64,000 nt of DNA from Methylocystis echinoides (GTDB lineage Bacteria > Pseudomonadota > Alphaproteobacteria > Rhizobiales > Beijerinckiaceae): the NCBI RefSeq assembly GCF_040687965.1, contig NZ_CP156084.1, positions 386,501 through 450,500 of the forward strand, written 5' to 3'. The translations under genes were made by a program, and so were the position numbers. Numbering within the stretch: the first letter of the stretch is position 1; the number at the start of each line of letters is the position of its first letter. Below the pieces are notes generated by a model. The model saw nothing but the letters and a program-made list of their open reading frames with translations. It ran no database searches and was not told where the DNA came from. Of the stretch, positions 57,977 through 64,000 are shown piece after piece.

Positions 57977-58023
57977 ACGGTGCCGGGTGTACGCTTACCC
58001 CGCACGACCGCGCCGCCGATTTT

Positions 58024-58314
58024 CTATCTCCACGCGCCGCGTCTTTGCCGCACGCGGCTCCGCCGGCGCCTGAATCGATTTTTTTTCGCCCGCAGAGCGG
58101 CAGCGCGACACCACCCGAAAAGTTGCGACGGCGCGATATCCGGCGAACGCGCCAGCGCCGAGAAATTCGTGCCGGGCTCAAGCGACGCGGCGATCGCTCG
58201 GTCCTTGAAGTCCTCCGACCAACGTCGGCGTTCTCCGACCAGCGCTCCTTCGAGACGTTCCGCGCGGACCTCGATGAACTGGTTCGTGTCAGTTCTGCGC
58301 ATAGGCGTAGACAT
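58024..58314 (-). pseudogene. tnpA: Third IS66 copy: tnpA fragment on the minus strand
   Basis: MRRTDTNQFIEVRAERLEGA, ERRRWSEDFKDRAIAASLEP and IAPSQLFGWCRAAALRAKK form the first two thirds of a TnpA unlike the one at 54542. Its outer end GTAAGCGTTCAGCCGG (reverse strand) ends at 58390. The C-terminus is replaced by unrelated sequence next to the other IS66 right end. Confidence 0.7.
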
Positions 58315-58391
58315 AGATGTTGCTATCCATGTCCAACCGCTACCACTTCCACGCCGCTCGCCGCCAGAATGGCGCCGGCTGAACGCTTACC

Positions 58392-58440
58392 ATGCTGTGC
58401 AGCTAGCCTCGCTCATAAAGCCGATTTAGCTGCACAGCAT
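58392..58440. repeat. Perfect 14-bp inverted repeat beside an IS66 end
   Basis: Arms atgctgtgcagcta (58392-58405) and tagctgcacagcat (58427-58440) around a 21-base spacer, one base outside the IS66 terminus at 58390. It could be a target-site palindrome, an old IS end or a terminator. Confidence 0.7.
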
Positions 58441-58447
58441 CACGCTT

Positions 58448-58677
58448 CGCCGAAATTTCAAAAGGTGGTCCACCCCGTGGGGATACCCCACACGCTGCTG
58501 GCGATGAAGTGATGAAGCTGGTCGTAGCCGACCTCGCCATCCCGCGCCGCCACGGTCACCTGCGCCGATCAGCCCCGCCACATAAACCGGACACATCCGC
58601 GCCCGCGTCTTGTGCCGAAGTGCGTCGATGAAAGGCGTGAGCCACCGTTCGAGATCGGACTTCCAGCTTTCGTCCAT
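58448..58677 (-). pseudogene. IS701-family transposase N-terminal fragment
   Basis: MDESWKSDLERWLTPFIDAL, HKTRARMCPVYVAGLIGAGD and, in a second frame, ARDGEVGYDQLHHFI match the start of IS701-type transposases. A frameshift and a missing remainder make it inactive. Confidence 0.7.
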
Positions 58678-58774
58678 GGCCGGCCCTCCAAAAGCCGACC
58701 ACCCATGAATCACGCAAAACGATCCGAGGGAATCCTAAAAGTGCCGGAGCTCCAAAAAATCTGCCAAAGTAGTG

Positions 58775-60154
58775 CTAAATCCATGATGCAATTCTTCTCT
58801 TTAACATCTCCAAGTCGATAGGCGGACTAAGCATGATCTTGAACCAAAAAAATCCAGAGTCTCCGCAGATAGGAGGCACGATGAAGAAAACTGCAAATGT
58901 CATTACCAGCTGAGGCAGTAGTAGAGCTGCAAGTGCTCCTTTAATTCCGCCTATGTAGCTGAAAAAATATGTTGCAAATAGGAACCCAAATCCAAACGTA
59001 ACCAAAAAGACAAATCCGATTTTGCCAGCCCGATTTGTAGCATAAGCCGGTATCATTGCACTACGCCAAACTGCATCCATTAATGTTGCCAGCAGTGGCA
59101 AAAAAAGCGCCTCCATCCCAAACTTAACCTTACCATTCGTCCAAAAGAAGATGAATTTCTCCCCAAACAGAGTGGCAATTAGAAAGATTACAAATCCAAC
59201 CCATGCGGACCAGCGGAGGCATGAATGCGCAAGCTTACGAAAGTCTTCTAAATCCCCTCGCCCTTGTGCGGCTGCTAATTCAGGATGAAAAACTTGGCTA
59301 ATCATAGTGCCGCCTTGTGTAAGTGTCTGGCAGAAAGTGCGGACAACGGTAACGCTACTCAATGCGCTGGGACCGAGAACCAACCCTACTATGATGCGAT
59401 AGCCTTGTGTGTTGAGCATTTGTCCCACATTAAAAGACGCCATTTTTATTGCCGGGAGAGCTATTCGTCGCAATTCATTATAATTATTGCAGATAACTCC
59501 AAATCTAGCCCAACGAGAAAGGTAGAGCGTTACCCCCCAAAACGCGCTCAGTTCCAGTATCGCCGCCAAAAGCTGCGCAACTGCCAATGAAGCAGGCCCA
59601 AACTCCAGTGGGACAAGAATTACTGAGGGCACGAACGCGATTATCGAACCACAAACAGACAAAGTAGTTGAAAGAGGATAATACCCCGACGCACTCAACG
59701 TCGCCTGAGGTATCGCAGCTTGCAACCGGATCGCAGCTTGAATTGAACTAAAAATGATCACGAACTTGGCTGACGCTTCCGAAATATTTGTAATGTGTAG
59801 GTGACGAGAGAGATCAAGAGACACAACCGCGCAAACTAGGATTAAGGCGACCCCGCTTAACACAATCAATACACTTTGAGTCGTGTGCAGACTCTTGGTA
59901 GCCGAATTAGTATCCCCTCGCGCGACCGCCATAACGACCTCGTTACGAACCGCGTCTGACACTCCGATTTGCGAAAGACTCACGTATTCAGCGATAGCTG
60001 TAAGCATCAGCCACTCACCCCACAGCTCCCTTCCCCAATACGAAAGGAAAAGTGGAGCTTCAACTAGCCGAGCGACAATCAACCATACTCGACTACCAAA
60101 ATGAGCAACAAAACCGCCGAGCATTCTTTGCTTAATACGGTCACGCGATATCAT
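58775..60154 (-). CDS. Wzx-like polysaccharide flippase
   Basis: 459 residues with about 12 hydrophobic segments in the pattern of the MATE/Wzx (polysaccharide transport) superfamily; N-terminus MLGGFVAHFGSRVWLIVARL. It should move lipid-linked glycan units across the inner membrane. The gene is clearly AT-richer than the housekeeping block, as is usual for polysaccharide genes. It is the leftmost gene of the segment that continues through the methyltransferase and the AKR/GMC pair. Confidence 0.75.
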   Translation of the reverse strand: MISRDRIKQRMLGGFVAHFGSRVWLIVARLVEAPLFLSYWGRELWGEWLMLTAIAEYVSLSQIGVSDAVRNEVVMAVARGDTNSATKSLHTTQSVLIVLSGVALILVCAVVSLDLSRHLHITNISEASAKFVIIFSSIQAAIRLQAAIPQATLSASGYYPLSTTLSVCGSIIAFVPSVILVPLEFGPASLAVAQLLAAILELSAFWGVTLYLSRWARFGVICNNYNELRRIALPAIKMASFNVGQMLNTQGYRIIVGLVLGPSALSSVTVVRTFCQTLTQGGTMISQVFHPELAAAQGRGDLEDFRKLAHSCLRWSAWVGFVIFLIATLFGEKFIFFWTNGKVKFGMEALFLPLLATLMDAVWRSAMIPAYATNRAGKIGFVFLVTFGFGFLFATYFFSYIGGIKGALAALLLPQLVMTFAVFFIVPPICGDSGFFWFKIMLSPPIDLEMLKRRIASWI

Positions 60155-60467
60155 GGTGTTGCTCTAATCATTGGAGGAGCAAGCCGCCGCTGTCAGCTGT
60201 GTAGGCGTTGCCATCGTCCCAGCGGATGCATTCTTAGATTAGGGTTGACTGCTGCCAAGCGTCAATAATGAACGACACCCGGCGCTTTTGCTAGGGATCC
60301 AAGACACTCTGATGAAGCAACAGCAAGCAGTTCCAACAAGAGGCGCTGGCGACGCGGTCTTGCGAGCGACCTGGGGCGTGCTGCATGCGCTCAGGCGTCA
60401 CCTTGTTGTCACCCCTGGTATTATTCGCTCGAGTAGATTTGGATTTTGCAGCAGGGGACTAAGGGGT
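60155..60467. other. Gene-free stretch
   Basis: No supported gene between the flippase and methyltransferase genes. A short forward frame here has no ribosome-binding site or natural composition. Confidence 0.4.
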
Positions 60468-61361
60468 CTAGTGACCGTTCTTTCGCGCCGCAACAAACAT
60501 TTCGCTACCTTCTAGATTATTGGTCCGCAATACGCCCGGCCGGGAGCTTTTGAACAAAAAATCCCGTTGCTCGGACGTAATTGTGCTAGGCGTAGAGCCG
60601 TAGATTCTGGAATACTTGCCAAGAACGTTATCATAATAGATGTCATCAATCATATTGGGGTGAACCTCTCCCCAAAGCCGACTCCACGTTGGATGTGTGG
60701 CCCGACACGGCTCGCTACCGTTTGGGTGAAAGGCTACGAACAAGCCGCCCGGCTTTAAAATTCTAAAAGCGGCATCTATGACGTTCGAAGGAGACGGCAC
60801 ATGCTCGAGTACATGAGATGAAAAGAAAACGTCGAATGAAGACAGGTTTTCCGGACGGCGGGACCACCCCTCGAAATCAGAATTTACTCTCACCCCAAGC
60901 TTTTCTGCTGCAAATTTTCTACGTGTCAGTGATATTTCGGTTGCAGTTACGTCGTATCCCGCTAGGGAGAGCTGGTAGCTACCATAGCCCCAAGAACACC
61001 CGAAATCGAAAAGCTTCTGACCGGGCGAACATCCAAGCATAGCGAGAACTGATAAATATATTTCATAGTCCCTATCAGATTCCTTGAAGTTGGACGCTTT
61101 GTAAGTTGATAACTCTTGGTCGGTCGGCATACCTGTAGTAAACCCCTGCTCATATAAATCGTTGTAGAATGCAGCGCTTTCTTGCGGAGAGTCTGTCGGA
61201 GTTCGAAACATCAGCTTACACTCATCACACCGCCTCAATGCGGTTATGAAATACTTTCTCTCTACTAATTTTGAACCTTTGCACCCACAGTTCGGGCAGT
61301 GGTATTGCTCACTTTTGGACAGTTTTAGCGCCGAGCGTGCAAAATAGGTTAGCTTAGTCAT
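60468..61361 (-). CDS. SAM-dependent methyltransferase with N-terminal zinc ribbon
   Basis: 297 residues from the ATG at 61361, which has GAAGGG upstream. An N-terminal CPNCGCKGS ... CDECKLMF four-Cys pattern suggests a zinc ribbon. The class I methyltransferase core has FDFGCSWGYGSYQL (SAM loop), FFSSHVLEHVPSPSNVI and ILKPGGLFVAFHP. Proteins of this layout in polysaccharide clusters methylate sugar residues or carry out C-methylation; the target is not visible. A longer start at 61421 exists. Confidence 0.82.
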   Translation of the reverse strand: MTKLTYFARSALKLSKSEQYHCPNCGCKGSKLVERKYFITALRRCDECKLMFRTPTDSPQESAAFYNDLYEQGFTTGMPTDQELSTYKASNFKESDRDYEIYLSVLAMLGCSPGQKLFDFGCSWGYGSYQLSLAGYDVTATEISLTRRKFAAEKLGVRVNSDFEGWSRRPENLSSFDVFFSSHVLEHVPSPSNVIDAAFRILKPGGLFVAFHPNGSEPCRATHPTWSRLWGEVHPNMIDDIYYDNVLGKYSRIYGSTPSTITSEQRDFLFKSSRPGVLRTNNLEGSEMFVAARKNGH

Positions 61362-61676
61362 TCTTAGGCCCTTCTGTTTTGTAGGCGTCGAGTTGTTTTG
61401 CGCGAAGTCATTGAGCGTCATTCGGAGAAATCATACCGATCGCCGAAAGTTACACCGCGATAATGCCTTTGCACCCTCATCTCTGCATGACGTCGAGCCG
61501 CACAGCGGGGATGGAGCTTCGCTTCCCGCTATGGTGCGATCTCACAAGAGTGAGAGTCCAGCACGCCTCTCAACGAGACGCCGAACGAAGCGCCCTAAAG
61601 AGACACAACATCAAGATCAGCCGCCCCGTTGCCTCAAGGTGGAGCTGAAGCTCAGGTGAAGCTGTCTGACCTGCAA
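61362..61676. other. Gene-free stretch
   Basis: No supported gene. It separates the methyltransferase from the AKR/GMC pair, which face the same way. Confidence 0.4.
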
Positions 61677-62702
61677 TTATCCCGTGGCGGAATCCTTGAA
61701 TCTAGAACGCGGCCCCCTTGGCTTTTCCACCGCTTCCGAGTTGTTCAGTGCCCGAGATGTTGATTGGCTCGTAGCCCCGAAATGAGTGGCAATCCGACGG
61801 CCCGCTTCCATCAACCCTGAATTAAAGGGGATTTGGGCATAGCGCGCGATTCGCTCTACCTTCCTGGAAGACACGAGGACTATACCACTTGGATTTTCTT
61901 GAAAGGCGGCAGCCAAGAGCAAATCCGCTAGATGCTCTTCCTCGACGGGATCGAAATCAACTAATTCAGAAACCTGTCCTCTTAGCGCGGCATCGTCTGC
62001 AAGTTCGCGAGCAAGCTTCAAGCGGCCATTCATTATGGCTCTGTGTGTGATGACCATCTGGCCGCATCCCGCAGCGTATGGTTGCGAAAAAATGGACGAC
62101 GCAAATTGAACAATTCTTCCTATTGGACGTTCAAAGAGATCGTTATTTCCAGGTCCAACGATTCCGATTCCATAGGAACCGATCTGGCCGGAATCGACAA
62201 AACCCTCGAGAGATTCAACGATCTCGGCTCCAACTTCATGCGGGGCCCGCTCATGTAGAAGAAGGGCATCCACGTAGTCGGTCCTCAACCGCCGCAAACT
62301 TTCCTCCAGGCCACGCCGAAGAATGACCCGGTCAAGTTTCTCACGCCCGGAAGCCAAGGCACCTCCAATACGCGCGGAGGTCTCTCTGAGGCGGCCCACG
62401 CGTTGAAGCAAGGGCCGTACTGTGGAACGGACCACTGAAAGCTGATAACCCCAACGGGGGCGAGGCACGCCCACCTTGGTCGTGATCGTAATGCGATGAC
62501 GACGACGGCTGAGCGTAGCGCCTACTACGTCCTCAGCTAGACCAAGACCATAGCTCGGCGCAACGTCGAAATGGCGGATCCCCGCGTCAAACGCCGCATC
62601 GACAAGGCGCGCACTCTCGCCTGCGCTCGCACCGCCAACCAAGAACGCGCAGCCAAAGCCGATCCGTGATGTTTCAATATTAGAGCCTGGGAACCTCGTC
62701 AC
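61677..62702 (-). CDS. Aldo/keto reductase
   Basis: 341 residues of an AKR (beta/alpha)8 barrel. Catalytic tetrad candidates: Asp and Tyr in RHFDVAPSYGLGLAED, Lys in TITTKVGV and His in ALLLHERAP. The N-terminus SRIGFGCAFLVGGASAGESA is of the bacterial AKR type. The start is GTG and overlaps the GMC oxidoreductase stop (GTGA), so the two are coupled. The substrate is probably a sugar or sugar-lipid produced by its partner (inferred). Confidence 0.85.
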   Translation of the reverse strand: MTRFPGSNIETSRIGFGCAFLVGGASAGESARLVDAAFDAGIRHFDVAPSYGLGLAEDVVGATLSRRRHRITITTKVGVPRPRWGYQLSVVRSTVRPLLQRVGRLRETSARIGGALASGREKLDRVILRRGLEESLRRLRTDYVDALLLHERAPHEVGAEIVESLEGFVDSGQIGSYGIGIVGPGNNDLFERPIGRIVQFASSIFSQPYAAGCGQMVITHRAIMNGRLKLARELADDAALRGQVSELVDFDPVEEEHLADLLLAAAFQENPSGIVLVSSRKVERIARYAQIPFNSGLMEAGRRIATHFGATSQSTSRALNNSEAVEKPRGPRSRFKDSATG

Positions 62703-64000
62703 AAAACACTCCTCGTCAAATGCTCACCAAGCCGAATGCCCAAGGATATAGCCGTAAGCGTGGGATTTTCAAAACCGGTTGTCGGAAACGTCGCTGCGCC
62801 AGCTACGTAGAGATTCGTACTTCCGTGCACGCGCAGGTTCGCGTCAACCACCCCTTCTTCGGGAGTAAATCCCATACGCACGCCCCCCATCTGATGATAG
62901 GCATCATCGGCCGTGTCTAGAAACGTAGCTTCTCCTTTCGCCAAACGGTCGTCAATCTCCACCTCGGCAAGGCCCTGCTTCCAAAGCTGGTTACGGATCG
63001 CTTTGGCCAGGAATGCCATCGACTCCAACTCTCGGCCATCGAGCGCCCAGTTCAATTGCACGAGCGGGATCCCGTTGGCATCCAACCGATCGCCTATGGT
63101 GACGCAACTCTCCCTTATGGGGATTTGCTCGCAGGTTAGCCGAAGCCGGATCCCTCTGTCCGAAAGGCTGAGGATCCGATTTGAGCGAACGTATCGGGTC
63201 ACCAGTGGAAACATTACTCGGCCCAATTGCCAAACGTGAAACGGTGCACTCATGGCATCCTTTGGCCAGCGACCGTGGAGAATCGCCTTCGCAAACGCCT
63301 TAAAATTCTGTAGATGGTCCTCTAGTAGAGAATCAAATATCATATGCCCAGCTACACCGACCATATGATTTGTTCGCTGCGATAGTGCCGACAGCTTGAG
63401 CCTCGGAAAGTACTTAACATTATCTAGGATCGCACTATCGAAGACGTCGTGGAAACGAGCCTTGTCAAGAGGACGTACCCTCCCTACAAAAGCGTCAATA
63501 TGATCAGTGAAATACGAGCCCAGCAGATTATTTTCAGACCACGTTGCGAATCGACCTCTGGACAGGCGGGTTTTCAACAGGCGAATAGTCTCAACGGTTC
63601 CCGTAGCCAAAACGAAACATGAGGCACTGGCGAGTCCAACTTTTCCTGCTTGATTTACGAAGGCAAGGCTATTGATAGTACCGTCTGGCGACGCGTCAAT
63701 CTCTGTAACTCTGGCGTGAAGCACGATCCGGGGTCCCGCTTTCGCCGAAAGCTCAGGGAAGAAAAGCGTTCCAAAATTTGGTTGACGGAGCCATTGCGTG
63801 AGGAGCGGCTCGATCTCCTCGCTCCAGTCTACGATTGGGATGCCAAGCTTTGACCATAGGCTTGCGCTTGGGACTAGCGGATCCTTCGCGTTGATCAACG
63901 CCGCAGCTTCTTGATAATAATAAGCAAGGCTGTCTGCACTTATGGGCCACTTTGCGCTCGAAACCCAGGGGCGGTGCTCGAAAACAATGGGATCAAACGG
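62699..64000 (-). CDS. GMC-family FAD oxidoreductase (5' end outside window)
   Basis: At least 434 codons; the frame is still open at base 64000 (PFDPIVFEHRPWVSSAKWPI), so the N-terminal FAD loop lies outside. Inside are the substrate domain and the C-terminal GMC signature: a His-containing DAYHQMGGVRMG, then LRVHGSTNLYVAGAATFP and NPTLTAISLGIRLGEHL. Family members oxidise alcohols including sugars. It is cotranscribed with an aldo/keto reductase in a polysaccharide region. Confidence 0.88.
   Translation of the reverse strand, partial: PFDPIVFEHRPWVSSAKWPISADSLAYYYQEAAALINAKDPLVPSASLWSKLGIPIVDWSEEIEPLLTQWLRQPNFGTLFFPELSAKAGPRIVLHARVTEIDASPDGTINSLAFVNQAGKVGLASASCFVLATGTVETIRLLKTRLSRGRFATWSENNLLGSYFTDHIDAFVGRVRPLDKARFHDVFDSAILDNVKYFPRLKLSALSQRTNHMVGVAGHMIFDSLLEDHLQNFKAFAKAILHGRWPKDAMSAPFHVWQLGRVMFPLVTRYVRSNRILSLSDRGIRLRLTCEQIPIRESCVTIGDRLDANGIPLVQLNWALDGRELESMAFLAKAIRNQLWKQGLAEVEIDDRLAKGEATFLDTADDAYHQMGGVRMGFTPEEGVVDANLRVHGSTNLYVAGAATFPTTGFENPTLTAISLGIRLGEHLTRSVL

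Larger units (their letters stand above)
54466..57998 (+). mobile_element. Composite of IS66 sequences with a nested IS3 element
   Basis: The left end GTAAGCGATGTCCTGACC (54466) and a right end ...ACGCTTAC (57991-57998) are IS66-type termini. Inside, in order: intact tnpA and tnpB, the start of tnpC, the 3' end of a second tnpB, a second tnpC broken by frameshifts, an IS3 element, and the last codons of tnpC. At least two IS66 copies have recombined or one has inserted in the other, followed by IS3 insertion and loss of about 250 tnpC codons. The flanking 8-mers do not match, so no single transposition event explains the block. Confidence 0.75.

Overview
The window is high-GC alphaproteobacterial DNA, most likely Hyphomicrobiales (Rhizobiales). 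The signs are a CtrA response regulator next to a ChpT-type phosphotransferase, an alphaproteobacterial-style mdh and succinyl-CoA ligase, and GANTC sites clustered ahead of ctrA. A two-subunit molybdenum storage protein suggests a molybdenum-dependent, possibly nitrogen-fixing organism. A Methylocystis- or Methylosinus-like methanotroph would fit, but no methane-oxidation or nif gene is present, so that is inference.

Bases 1-23400 are mostly ordinary chromosome. The minus strand carries rpmH-rnpA-yidC-engB-argB-(HAD phosphatase)-dapD-DUF805-dapE, linking ribosome and membrane biogenesis with arginine and lysine/peptidoglycan precursor synthesis. Next come ctrA, a CheY-like receiver and chpT (cell-cycle phosphorelay), a CysQ-like phosphatase, a DUF1134 protein, a coiled-coil membrane protein, YciI and EVE proteins, a large exported TPR protein, then mdh, a beta-carbonic anhydrase and sucC (no sucD beside it), an exported unknown, tRNA-Lys(CTT) and mosA-mosB.

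From about 23950 onward the window is accessory. A complete IS1595-family element (23955-26796) has matched terminal inverted repeats and a perfect 8-bp target duplication. It carries four passenger genes, including a DUF3800 protein, and sits in the last codons of a VanZ-family gene. A GDP-mannose 3,5-epimerase-like gene and decayed IS66 and IS5 copies follow. An envelope-glycan cluster (31656-38812) then encodes a GT39-like membrane protein, a HAD-UbiA fusion, DprE1-like and DprE2-like enzymes, a GtrA protein and an FAD oxidoreductase. This is the gene set expected for making a polyprenyl-phosphate pentose donor.

Bases 38900-53470 hold an ISL3 relic, a broken MEDS/PAS sensor, a TonB-dependent receptor with a B12-box-like leader, an osmoprotectant ABC transporter, an L,D-transpeptidase and a small recombinase/HTH/HGG-protein region. 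GDP-L-fucose synthase lies at 53490. A nest of IS66, IS3 and IS701 sequence (54466-58677) separates it from another polysaccharide segment: a Wzx-like flippase, a methyltransferase, an aldo/keto reductase and a GMC oxidoreductase that runs off the right edge. Overall, a surface-polysaccharide locus has been split and rearranged by insertion sequences next to a stable housekeeping block.
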